Source of the DNA: Bryobacterales bacterium
Lineage (GTDB): Bacteria > Acidobacteriota > Terriglobia > Bryobacterales > Bryobacteraceae
Direction: 5' to 3'
DNA length: 13,882 bases
Assembly: GCA_003132905.1 (NCBI GenBank)
Contig: PKZC01000426.1
Coordinates: forward strand, 18,660 to 32,541
The notes beneath the pieces were generated by a model. The model was not told where the DNA came from. It ran no database searches and saw nothing but the letters and a program-made list of their open reading frames with translations. Numbering within the stretch: position 1 is the first letter of the stretch; the number at the start of each line of letters is the position of its first letter. A program made the position numbers and the translations under genes. Positions 7,599 to 13,882 of the stretch are shown here, in pieces.

Positions 7599-8327
7599 TT
7601 AACTCGTCGTGGTCTGGAACATCGCCTGCACAATTTTAATCAGGAGCGGAACCACCCAGGTAAGCGAGATGGCAAAGAACGCCTTTCCCTTGGTTGTCTT
7701 GGCTAACGCGGCCAGCCCTATGGTGAGCACCACCAGGTACCAGATTTGGAAGATCGAGAAGAAATTCGCTACCGCGACCAACGGCCCGTGGCTGTTCTGA
7801 AGAAAAATATCCAATCCGAACGGCGGCGCCAGTTGATCCTGCGACGTAATTTCATCGCCCTTAGTACGCAATACGATCAAGGTGGCGATTGACTGCAGAG
7901 CGACGATTAACCCGCAGGAAGCCATCAGCGAGAACACATCGCGAAACTTGGCCCGCAATCCCGCCATAGAGCCGATGACGACGGTAAGCCACGCAAACAG
8001 CGCCAGAAATAGAATGACGAACACCGGGGTGGCGATAGGTGTGATTTGCGAAATGATGTGAGTAATCCGGCGCGCGGTCTCGGCTTGATCGGCCGGAAGT
8101 CCCCGCTGTGCGATCTGCGCGTCAGCGATCGAAATAGCATAGGGGGCGGTGAGAATACCAACCGCGATATAGACGATGCACAGGATAATCATCGGCCAGA
8201 GCCACGAGAGCGGCGCCGGTACACGTTTGGCCGTGCCCACCGGGTCGACAAAGGCGTTCAGCATTCCGATCAAGCCGTCGCCCACGCTTAGCTTCTGTTC
8301 CTGGACGCCCAGCTTCTGATTTTCCAC
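7599..8327 (-). CDS. YIP1-family integral membrane protein
   Basis: A 242-residue protein with five hydrophobic segments, at roughly residues 41-63, 98-121, 133-153, 185-207 and 215-235. The short charged N-terminal region (GLIGMLNAFVDPVGTAKRVP) before the first span is the pattern of bacterial YIP1-domain proteins. Their function in bacteria is unknown. In eukaryotes the family acts in vesicle transport, which should not be carried over. The frame is open from a GTG at 8342, but I place the start at the GTG at 8327 because GGAGG (8337-8333) lies exactly five bases before it. A TATAAT at 8364-8359 would start transcription near 8352, leaving a normal leader for this start but almost none for 8342. 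Confidence 0.75.
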   Translation of the reverse strand: MENQKLGVQEQKLSVGDGLIGMLNAFVDPVGTAKRVPAPLSWLWPMIILCIVYIAVGILTAPYAISIADAQIAQRGLPADQAETARRITHIISQITPIATPVFVILFLALFAWLTVVIGSMAGLRAKFRDVFSLMASCGLIVALQSIATLIVLRTKGDEITSQDQLAPPFGLDIFLQNSHGPLVAVANFFSIFQIWYLVVLTIGLAALAKTTKGKAFFAISLTWVVPLLIKIVQAMFQTTTS

Positions 8328-8342
8328 GGCAACCTCCGTCAC

Positions 8343-8405
8343 GAGTGAGTTTCAGAAGATTATACCTTTGTTGTATGCTGTGAGTTCGCTGAGGATCGAG
8401 GAAAA
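8343..8405. promoter_or_regulatory. Divergent promoter region between YIP1 and the VOC protein
   Basis: These bases serve two divergent genes. Leftward, TATAAT (8364-8359) is a perfect -10 for YIP1, with no good -35. Rightward, TTCAGA (8351-8356), 16 bases, then TATGCT (8373-8378) form a weak promoter for the VOC gene, each hexamer matching four of six bases. The two predicted elements overlap, so they could compete for polymerase. GAGG at 8398-8401 is the Shine-Dalgarno for the VOC start at 8406. Confidence 0.4.
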
Positions 8406-9206
8406 ATGAAGATCTTTTCTATCGCAATTGGCTTGGCGGCATTGGCGTCTTTCGGGCTGGCGCAATCCCCCGCTCCCACCGACGGCCGGGTATCGAATAG
8501 CCATATCCACTTGTTCACCAAGGATCCGGAAATACAGAAGCATTTCTGGGTGGATGTGATGGGCGCCACCGCGGCCAAAATGGGCCCGGATCGCGACGGC
8601 TACACGCTTCCGAAGGTTCTGGTCATTGTCGACAAGGGCAATCCGACGGCTGGCACCGAAGGCTCCATCGTGAATCATGTGGGATTTAAGGTTCGGGACA
8701 TGAAAGACACCTTGGATAAGGTGACGGCCCAGCATTTCACGATTCAGACACAGAATCCGAATCAGGCTTTTATTCTTGGTCCGGACGAGGTACGTATCGA
8801 GCTGCTGACGGACAAAAATCTGGCGACGGTATCAGAAAACCACCAAGTCCATTTCTTTACGCCGGATATCGATGCGATGCAGAAGTGGTATGTCACCAAT
8901 TTTGGCGCTGCTCCCTCGGCTTTTGGAAAGGTAAAGGTGGCCACGCTGCCTGGCGTCATCTTGTTGTTCGGCCCCACCGAAACTCCCGTGACCGGCACCA
9001 AAGGCCGGGCGCTGGATCACATCGGTTTCGAGGTGAAAGACCTGGAGGCCTTTACGAAGACTCTGGAGTCAAACGGCGTGAAGCTGGATACGCCCTACCG
9101 GAAGATCCCGCAAATGGGTTTCGCCGTGGCCTTTCTCACCGATCCGTGGGGAACGCGGATTGAACTGACGGAGCGGTCCGCGCCGCCGCCATCGGCGCAG
9201 CAATAA
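8406..9206 (+). CDS. Exported protein with two VOC (glyoxalase/bleomycin-resistance fold) domains
   Basis: A 266-residue protein starting with a Sec signal peptide (MKIFSIAIGLAALASFGLAQ, cleavage likely after Ala19). Two tandem VOC domains follow. Domain one spans about residues 30-136, with candidate metal ligands His33, His91 (NHVGFKV) and Glu132 (RIELLTD). Domain two spans about 145-256, with His146/His149, His205 (DHIGFEV) and Glu253 (RIELTERS). A short Pro/Ala tail ends the protein. VOC enzymes include glyoxalase I, dioxygenases, epimerases and binding proteins, and the substrate cannot be told. Export is unusual because most VOC enzymes are cytosolic. GAGG lies just before the ATG. The small membrane gene at 9212 follows after five bases and is probably co-transcribed. 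Confidence 0.85.
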   Translation: MKIFSIAIGLAALASFGLAQSPAPTDGRVSNSHIHLFTKDPEIQKHFWVDVMGATAAKMGPDRDGYTLPKVLVIVDKGNPTAGTEGSIVNHVGFKVRDMKDTLDKVTAQHFTIQTQNPNQAFILGPDEVRIELLTDKNLATVSENHQVHFFTPDIDAMQKWYVTNFGAAPSAFGKVKVATLPGVILLFGPTETPVTGTKGRALDHIGFEVKDLEAFTKTLESNGVKLDTPYRKIPQMGFAVAFLTDPWGTRIELTERSAPPPSAQQ

Positions 9207-9211
9207 GTCAA

Positions 9212-9421
9212 GTGTCCTTTGACCGAGGGCCCGATGAATCAGATCCCGAGCGTGTACCAGGGCCCCAGCGAGGACGAAAGTTCTATCTCGCGCTGGCCTG
9301 CTACGGGGTAATCGCACTGCTTGCCACGCTGACCCTAGACGGCAAGTTTCTCTGGGTGGTGTGGATCTTCTTAGGCGGGCTGGCGTTAAAGACCTACATC
9401 GCGACACTGAAACAGCCGTAG
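9212..9421 (+). CDS. Small two-helix membrane protein, unknown
   Basis: A 69-residue frame starting with GTG five bases after the VOC stop. The first 23 residues are polar (DRGPDESDPERVPGPQRGRK). Two hydrophobic segments follow, FYLALACYGVIALLATLTL and LWVVWIFLGGLALKTYIATL, joined by a tight DGKF turn and ending in a basic KQP tail. It is a plausible inner-membrane hairpin with its N-terminus in the cytoplasm. No Shine-Dalgarno is seen, so translation may depend on coupling to the VOC gene. I do not know its function. The clean helix-turn-helix hydrophobic pattern is the main support that it is real. Confidence 0.6.
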   Translation: MSFDRGPDESDPERVPGPQRGRKFYLALACYGVIALLATLTLDGKFLWVVWIFLGGLALKTYIATLKQP

Positions 9422-9520
9422 CCCGACAGTCTTAGCGAACGTCCTAGCGCAACAGTCCTAGGCATCCCTTAACGACAGTACTGAAGATAAGCGGAAATCG
9501 ACCGATAAGAGTTGCAGAGG

Positions 9521-9545
9521 CTGGAGTCCCTCCAGTTTCATTTTG
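9521..9545 (+). terminator. Possible intrinsic terminator after the VOC/small membrane gene pair
   Basis: CTGGAG, loop TCC, CTCCAG (perfect six-base stem, 9521-9535), followed by TTTCATTTT. The position, about 100 bases past the last stop codon, fits the end of the upstream transcript. The three-base loop and interrupted T-tract make it weak, and the GAGTC in it could also pair with GACTC at 9714-9718. Confidence 0.4.
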
Positions 9546-9709
9546 GAACGCGCGTACCGTTTCGGCATGAGCGGATAGGTCGTACGTTCCAGAACGAAAT
9601 TGAGATGGACCATGAGGCCCTTAGTACCCCCGAGTCATCTCGTTCCGATGGACCGTTGGAGTGAGGTCGCATGTCGTTGAGTCGCGGGACTTAGACAGTA
9701 CGGGAGTAC

Positions 9710-9718
9710 AGATGACTC
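9710..9718. repeat. Right arm of a perfect nine-base inverted repeat (partner 9632-9640)
   Basis: AGATGACTC here is the exact reverse complement of GAGTCATCT at 9632-9640, with 69 bases between. The same arm overlaps a local hairpin, GGAGT (9703-9707) with ACTCC (9715-9719), so the two pairings exclude each other. Confidence 0.45.
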
Positions 9719-9831
9719 CTCTACGAACGGAGGCGATTTTCCCTTAGTCCCCTGATGGCGACAGGCTTGCACTTAGAGAAGCGTCAACCACGACAAGCCA
9801 GACCACAAAAACTAAGGCAAAAGGATTCCTC

Positions 9832-10041
9832 ATGAAGACGGCAACGATGACCAAGACGGCCCCGATGATGAAGACGGCAACGATGACGAAGACGGCCCCG
9901 ATGATGAATAGGGCCACGATGATGAAAACGGCCGCGATGAAGACGCCCATGCTCAAGACCACCACGCTGATCAAGACCGCGCCCGTGATCAGGACGTCGG
10001 CTGGGCCGAAGACCGAGACGGTGACCAAAGCAAAGACTGCG
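9832..10041 (+). repeat. In-frame tandem repeat encoding hexapeptide units
   Basis: Two 36-base units (9832-9867 and 9868-9903) differ at one base. They are followed by diverging units of 18 or 15 bases up to about 10041. Encoded units, in order, are MKTATM, TKTAPM, MKTATM, TKTAPM, MNRATM, MKTAA, MKTPM, LKTTTL, IKTAPV, IRTSAG, PKTETV and TKAKTA. Unit length is always a multiple of three, so gain or loss of copies keeps the frame. Divergence grows towards the sigma domain, suggesting that the 5' end was duplicated most recently. Confidence 0.85.
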
Positions 10042-10779
10042 CAGCTGAGCCCGGCCACCAAGATCGCCCGCCGCGATCGGATTGTTTTGGAGCATCTGCC
10101 GCTGGTCAAAGCCATTGCAGTCCGGGTGCATGAAAACCTGCCCGTTCACGTGGACCTGGACGATCTGGTTCACGCCGGCGTTCTGGGTCTCTTCGATGCC
10201 GCCAGCAAATTTAATCCCGAAAAACAGGTCGCTTTTTCCAGTTACGCCAAGCACCGTATCAAGGGCGCGATCCTCGACAGCCTGCGGCAACTCGATTGGG
10301 CGTCCCGCGATCTCCGCCGCCGTCACAAACAGGTGGAAGCGGCTACGCGCGAACTGGTCGCCACGCTGCAGCGCACTCCCACGGAATCTGAAATCGCGCA
10401 AAAGCTAGGCGTGGATGTCGAGCGCTGGCGTCAAATGATGGTGGACCTTCGCAGCGTCGGCCTGATCTCGGCATCGTCCCGCACTGCCGAGCATGACGAC
10501 CTGCCCGCTCCCGATTTTCCCAGCAAGCCCGAAACACAGCCCGACAATATGTGTTCGCGCGAGCAGATGCGTTCGGTTCTGGGCGTCGCCATGAAAACGC
10601 TTCCGGAGCGCTATCAGAAGGTCGTGTTCCTGTACTACACCAACGAGATGACGATGAAGGAAATCGGGGGCATCTTAGGCATCAACGAAAGCCGTGTCTC
10701 CCAGATCCACAAATCGGCTCTCGAAAAAATGCAGGTCGTATTGCAGGCCAACGGGATCGATTCCGTTCACGCATTCTAA
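9832..10779 (+). CDS. FliA/WhiG-like sigma factor with a repetitive Lys-Thr-rich N-terminal extension
   Basis: The sigma-70 part has region 2 at about residues 82-156 (LVHAGVLGLFDAASKF, FSSYAKHRIKGAILDSLRQL), region 3 at about 160-205 and region 4 at about 248-303 with a helix-turn-helix around 273-294 (MTMKEIGGILGINESRVSQI). There is no region 1. This is the group 3 layout of FliA, WhiG and SigB-like factors, which direct polymerase to a dedicated promoter set. No flagellar gene is nearby, so the regulon is unknown. Residues 1-70 are a hexapeptide repeat, xKTAxM. AAGGA lies six bases before the ATG, supporting this start. A GTG at 10021 would yield a normal 252-residue factor without the tail. 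A convergent der gene ends nine bases away. Confidence 0.9.
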   Translation: MKTATMTKTAPMMKTATMTKTAPMMNRATMMKTAAMKTPMLKTTTLIKTAPVIRTSAGPKTETVTKAKTAQLSPATKIARRDRIVLEHLPLVKAIAVRVHENLPVHVDLDDLVHAGVLGLFDAASKFNPEKQVAFSSYAKHRIKGAILDSLRQLDWASRDLRRRHKQVEAATRELVATLQRTPTESEIAQKLGVDVERWRQMMVDLRSVGLISASSRTAEHDDLPAPDFPSKPETQPDNMCSREQMRSVLGVAMKTLPERYQKVVFLYYTNEMTMKEIGGILGINESRVSQIHKSALEKMQVVLQANGIDSVHAF

Positions 10780-10798
10780 GCCGCGCTGCTAGCGGCGC
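10780..10798. terminator. Possible bidirectional terminator hairpin between sigma factor and der
   Basis: GCCGC (10780-10784), a seven-base loop, then GCGGC (10792-10796), extendable on both sides with a two-base bulge (AAG/CTT). It sits in the nine-base gap between the two convergent stop codons and overlaps the end of der. There is no good T-tract in either direction, so termination efficiency is uncertain. Confidence 0.3.
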
Positions 10799-12108
10799 TT
10801 GGCTTTGATCCGGATGGGCGTGCTTTCAAAACCGAACCGCTTCCGCAGCTGATTGATCAGAAATCGCTCGGTGGAAAAGTGCAGGTCTTTTGCCTTATCG
10901 GTGAACACGACAAAGGTCGGCGGCCGCACCGAGCCCTGGGTCATGTAGTAAATCTTGATGTCGCGATCGAACGACAGCATTTCAACGAAGCGGTTTAATT
11001 CGCCGGTACTCACGCGTTTGGAAGCCGATTCGTAAGCTGCGCTGATCATCCCGAACAAACGGTCCACTCCCGCGCCCGTTTTCGCCGAAACAAACGCAAT
11101 GGGCGCATACTCCAGAAACTTCAGCTCATCGCGAATCTCTTCGGTAAACTTCCGCTTGCCTTTGTCCCCCGCAACGTCCCACTTATTCACGCAAAGGATC
11201 AGCGCGCGTCCTTCTTCATGCGCGTAGCCGGCGATGGTGGCGTCCAAAGCGGCGATTTTTTCAGTTCCGTCCAGCACCAGCAAGACGACATTGGCCATGC
11301 GGATGTGGCGCCGCGCCATCACCACGCTCAGCTTTTCGGCCATCAGCTTGGTCTTGCCTTTGCGGCGGATACCGGCGGTATCCACAAAGATATACTCCAC
11401 GCCGTCATGCACCAGCTTTTGGTCCACCGCATCGCGCGTGGTGCCCGCCACCGGGGATACAATGGAGCGCTCCTGGCCCACCAGCGTATTCAACAGCGTG
11501 GATTTTCCCACGTTCGGCCTGCCGATGATCGCCACTTTGATAGGGCGCTTCTCCGGCTGCGGTTCGTCCGGGCCGTCGTCGCTTTGAAAGTCCCTCGTTA
11601 CGTGCTCCAGTAACTCGTCGAACCCGATCCGGTGCTCGGAAGAAATCGGGTACAAGTCCTTAAAGCCGAGCGAATGAAATTCGTGCGCCAAGCCTTCCCG
11701 TACCGTGGCGTCAATCTTGTTTACGGCCAGCGTCACGGGCTTACCCAGTTTTCGCAGGACTTTCGCCAGGTCGCGATCGGTACCGGTGATTTCAGTCCGC
11801 CCGTCGATCAAAAAGATGATCTGCGCGGCCGATTCCAGCGCTACCCGCGCCTGCTTCAAAATCTCGGTCGGGATCATTTCGGCGTCGTTGGGGATAATTC
11901 CGCCGGTGTCGATCAGCTCGAAACGGCGTCCCAGGTAGGTTGCAGCGCCCATGATCCGGTCCCGGGTGATGCCCGGCTCGTCTCCAACGATGGACCGGCG
12001 TTGGCCGATTATCGCATTGAAAAGAGTAGACTTACCTACATTTGGGCGGCCGACGATCACCACCACCGGGAGCGCGGATTCGGTCAAACTATCCTGCCGT
12101 GCGACCAT
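10789..12108 (-). CDS. der: Ribosome biogenesis GTPase Der (EngA)
   Basis: Der is an essential tandem-GTPase factor for assembly of the 50S subunit. The 439 residues carry two G domains. Domain one has GRPNVGKST (20-28), DTGG (67-70) and NKID (130-133). Domain two has GRPNVGKST (196-204), [10 protein letters not shown] (243-252) and NKWD (308-311). The C-terminal KH-like domain spans about 355-439 and ends with the family pattern [21 protein letters not shown] followed by KAKRR. The length is normal and nothing is missing. The ATG at 12108 adds 13 residues before the usual [14 protein letters not shown] start. There is no Shine-Dalgarno, and the divergent typA ATG is only 11 bases away. A GTG at residue 15 or 16 would be an alternative, equally without a ribosome site. 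Confidence 0.97.
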   Translation of the reverse strand: MVARQDSLTESALPVVVIVGRPNVGKSTLFNAIIGQRRSIVGDEPGITRDRIMGAATYLGRRFELIDTGGIIPNDAEMIPTEILKQARVALESAAQIIFLIDGRTEITGTDRDLAKVLRKLGKPVTLAVNKIDATVREGLAHEFHSLGFKDLYPISSEHRIGFDELLEHVTRDFQSDDGPDEPQPEKRPIKVAIIGRPNVGKSTLLNTLVGQERSIVSPVAGTTRDAVDQKLVHDGVEYIFVDTAGIRRKGKTKLMAEKLSVVMARRHIRMANVVLLVLDGTEKIAALDATIAGYAHEEGRALILCVNKWDVAGDKGKRKFTEEIRDELKFLEYAPIAFVSAKTGAGVDRLFGMISAAYESASKRVSTGELNRFVEMLSFDRDIKIYYMTQGSVRPPTFVVFTDKAKDLHFSTERFLINQLRKRFGFESTPIRIKAKRR

Positions 12109-12122
12109 ATAAGTATCGAATG
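12106..12122. promoter_or_regulatory. der/typA divergent start region with overlapping -10-like elements
   Basis: Only 11 bases (12109-12119) lie between the two start codons. On the plus strand TATAAG (12108-12113) is a -10-like element whose expected start point falls on or near the typA ATG. On the minus strand GATACT (12117-12112) would place the start point near the der ATG. Both messages would then be leaderless. The -35 hexamers at normal spacing are poor, and promoters inside the opposing genes remain possible. Confidence 0.35.
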
Positions 12123-13882
12123 CAACCTGAAGTCCTGACTCACCCTACCGATCATAGCGAAGCGCAGCAACATAATCGCCTTACTCGCAATATTGCCATC
12201 ATTGCGCATGTCGACCACGGCAAGACTACGCTCGTGGACGCCATGCTAAACCAGAGCGGGCTTTTCCGCGAAAACGAGCACCACGTCGAGCGCATGATGG
12301 ATTCCAACGAGCTGGAACGCGAGCGCGGCATCACCATTCTGGCCAAAACTACCGGCGTGCGCTATCACGGCATCAAGATCAACATCGTGGACACACCCGG
12401 TCACAGCGACTTCGGCGGCGAAGTGGAGCGGGCACTCAAGATCGTCGATGGCGTCATGCTGCTGGTGGACGCGAGCGAAGGCCCGCTGCCACAGACCCGC
12501 TACGTTCTCATGAAGGCGCTCGAAGCGAAGCTTCCGCCGATTCTGGTGATCAACAAAATCGACCGGCCCGATGCACGCATTCAGGAAGTGCTGAACGAAG
12601 TCTACGACTTGTTCATCGATCTTGACGCGGTGGAAGATCAACTCGACTTCCCGGTCATTTACACCAATGCGAAAGCCGGGATCGCGAAGGTGTCGATGGA
12701 AGACGATTCCAACGATCTGCGTCCGCTGTTTGAAACCATCTTGAAGAACATCCCGCCGCCGGCGGGCGATTCCGATGCATCACTCCAGCTTCTGGTGGCG
12801 AATCTCGATTACAGCGAATATCTCGGGCGCCTCGCGATTGGCCGCGTCTTCGCTGGCGTGCTCAAGTATGGCGACGAAGTTTCCATCGCGAAGCTGGACG
12901 GTTCCTATCACAACACGCGCATCACCAAGCTGTATTCCTTCGAAGGGTTGAAGCGAGTGGATGAGACCATCGGGCAGCCGGGCGATATTCTGGCCATCGC
13001 CGGCGTGGAAGGCATCACTATCGGCGAGACCCTCACCAGCGTTGAAAATCCGAAGCCGCTGCCGCACATTCAGATTGATGAGCCGACCATCTCCATGGTG
13101 TTCACCATCAATACCTCGCCGTTTTCGGGGCGCGAGGGTCACTATGTAACATCGCGTAACCTGCGTGATCGCTTGGATAAGGAACTGCTGACCAACGTAT
13201 CCATCCGTGTGGAAGAAGCGGGAGGGCCGGATGCTTATAAAGTGATGGGCCGCGGTGAGCTGCAGCTCGCCATCCTGATCGAAATGATGCGCCGCGAAGG
13301 GTTTGAACTGATGGTGGGCAAGCCTGAGATCCTGACCAAGACCATCAAGGGCAAGATGCACGAACCGGTGGAACTGCTGGTGATCGATTGTCCAGAAACG
13401 TTCGTCGGCGTGGTGATCGAAAAGCTGGGAAGCAGAAAAGGCAAGATGGCGAAGATGGTGAATCACGGCTCGGGGCGCGTGCGTCTGGAGTTTCACATCC
13501 CGTCCCGCGGATTGATCGGGCTGCGGAGTGAAATGCTGACTGATACCAAAGGCACGGCCATCATGAATTCGCTGTTTCATGGCTACATTGAGTGGCAGGG
13601 CGAGATCGCAACACGGCCCACCGGATCGCTGGTGTCGGACCGGCCCGGGAAAACCACCGGCTACGCCATCTGGAACCTGCAGGAGCGCGGCGAGATTTTC
13701 GTCACGCCCGGCACCGAAGTCTACGAAGGCATGATAGTCGGCGAAAACTCGCGCGACGCCGACCTCAATGTGAATATCGTCAAGGAAAAGAAGCTGACTA
13801 ACATGCGCGCGTCGACCGCTGACGAAGCCATCCGTCTGGTACCGCCGCGCCTGCTGAACCTGGAGCAGGCCATCGAGTTCAT
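12120..13882 (+). CDS. typA: Translational GTPase TypA/BipA, C-terminus cut by window edge
   Basis: TypA/BipA is an elongation-factor-like GTPase that binds the ribosome and helps 50S assembly and translation under stress such as low temperature. The frame is open for 587 codons to the right edge. The usual length is about 605-615, so only some 20-30 residues are missing. G motifs are AHVDHGKT (29-36), RGIT (69-72), DTPGH (91-95) and NKID (145-148). Domains II, III and V follow, then the family-specific C-terminal part with [20 protein letters not shown] near residue 460 and [11 protein letters not shown]. The 23 residues before the first strand ([20 protein letters not shown]) are longer than usual. 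The start has no Shine-Dalgarno and lies 11 bases from the divergent der start. Confidence 0.96.
   Translation, partial: MQPEVLTHPTDHSEAQQHNRLTRNIAIIAHVDHGKTTLVDAMLNQSGLFRENEHHVERMMDSNELERERGITILAKTTGVRYHGIKINIVDTPGHSDFGGEVERALKIVDGVMLLVDASEGPLPQTRYVLMKALEAKLPPILVINKIDRPDARIQEVLNEVYDLFIDLDAVEDQLDFPVIYTNAKAGIAKVSMEDDSNDLRPLFETILKNIPPPAGDSDASLQLLVANLDYSEYLGRLAIGRVFAGVLKYGDEVSIAKLDGSYHNTRITKLYSFEGLKRVDETIGQPGDILAIAGVEGITIGETLTSVENPKPLPHIQIDEPTISMVFTINTSPFSGREGHYVTSRNLRDRLDKELLTNVSIRVEEAGGPDAYKVMGRGELQLAILIEMMRREGFELMVGKPEILTKTIKGKMHEPVELLVIDCPETFVGVVIEKLGSRKGKMAKMVNHGSGRVRLEFHIPSRGLIGLRSEMLTDTKGTAIMNSLFHGYIEWQGEIATRPTGSLVSDRPGKTTGYAIWNLQERGEIFVTPGTEVYEGMIVGENSRDADLNVNIVKEKKLTNMRASTADEAIRLVPPRLLNLEQAIEF

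Larger units (their letters stand above)
9422..9831. other. Gene-free 410-base stretch rich in inverted and direct repeats
   Basis: No convincing coding frame is seen on either strand. Its contents in order are: three copies of GTCYTAG at 9429, 9441 and 9455; a perfect six-base hairpin at 9521-9535; an imperfect inverted repeat of about 15 bases (9536-9550 with 9583-9597, 13 of 15 matching); GATGGACC twice (9604 and 9647), each preceded by CGTTCC; and a perfect nine-base inverted repeat GAGTCATCT/AGATGACTC (9632-9640 with 9710-9718). The right end holds the AAGGA ribosome site of the sigma factor gene. It may carry a structured leader or small RNA, the promoter of the sigma gene, and the end of the VOC transcript. 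Confidence 0.5.

Noticed and set aside
9422..9720. Decayed insertion sequence or MITE
   Set aside because: No terminal inverted repeats with target duplication and no transposase remnant could be seen. The inverted repeats are internal and nested or competing, which suits RNA structure better.
9832..9903. CRISPR-like array (36-base direct repeats)
   Set aside because: The repeats are contiguous with no spacers, keep a reading frame and decay into related coding units. It is a coding tandem repeat.
9744..10401. Open frames on the minus strand opposite the repeat tract (one encoding long Val/Ile/Phe stretches, one His/Arg repeats)
   Set aside because: They are mirror images of the tandem repeat, which has no stop in several frames. 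The sigma factor on the other strand has clear domains and a ribosome site.
12780..13580. 266-codon open frame on the minus strand opposite typA
   Set aside because: It is His/Gln/Arg-rich with no recognisable domain, while typA on the plus strand is unmistakable.

Overview
The window looks like chromosomal DNA of a GC-rich, free-living aerobic bacterium. I lean towards Acidobacteriota (Bryobacter/Solibacter-like). The reasons are the general look of the proteins, the small accessory genes with acidobacterial flavour, a vapBC pair among housekeeping genes, and a succinate dehydrogenase of the kind known from mycobacterial Sdh1. No rRNA or other taxonomic marker is present, so this is an inference.

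Layout. From position 1 to 7359 every gene lies on the minus strand. In transcription order (right to left) they are: sdhC-sdhA-sdhB (7359 to 4010), a vapB-vapC toxin-antitoxin pair (3958 to 3375), a small two-helix membrane protein (3278 to 3024), a TPR-like protein (2812 to 2312), then purQ and purL (2280 to the left edge; purL is cut). sdhC/sdhA and purQ/purL each share one base in a TGATG junction, and vapB/vapC overlap by four bases in GTGA. All three suggest translational coupling. A 52-residue basic ORF (7440-7598, +) runs head to tail into a YIP1-type membrane protein (8327 to 7599, -) with no base between their stop codons. An exported double-VOC (glyoxalase-fold) protein (8406-9206, +) is transcribed divergently from YIP1 and is followed by a small membrane protein (9212-9421).

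Next comes a 410-base stretch without a gene (9422-9831), rich in inverted and direct repeats. It leads into a FliA/WhiG-like sigma factor (9832-10779, +) with a very unusual N-terminus: about 70 residues made of a hexapeptide repeat with a Lys-Thr pair every six residues. The ribosome GTPases der (12108 to 10789, -) and typA/bipA (12120 to the right edge, +, cut) are divergent, and their start codons are only 11 bases apart.

Functions. The window combines purine synthesis (FGAM synthase subunits), the TCA cycle and respiratory chain (complex II), ribosome assembly GTPases and an alternative sigma factor. No phage, transposon, CRISPR array or biosynthetic cluster is visible. The points most worth a second look are the repeat-tailed sigma factor, the structured DNA or RNA before it, the type-F-like complex II outside mycobacteria, the back-to-back der/typA starts with no room for leaders, and a half-site shared by the vapBC promoter and a perfect palindrome nearby.
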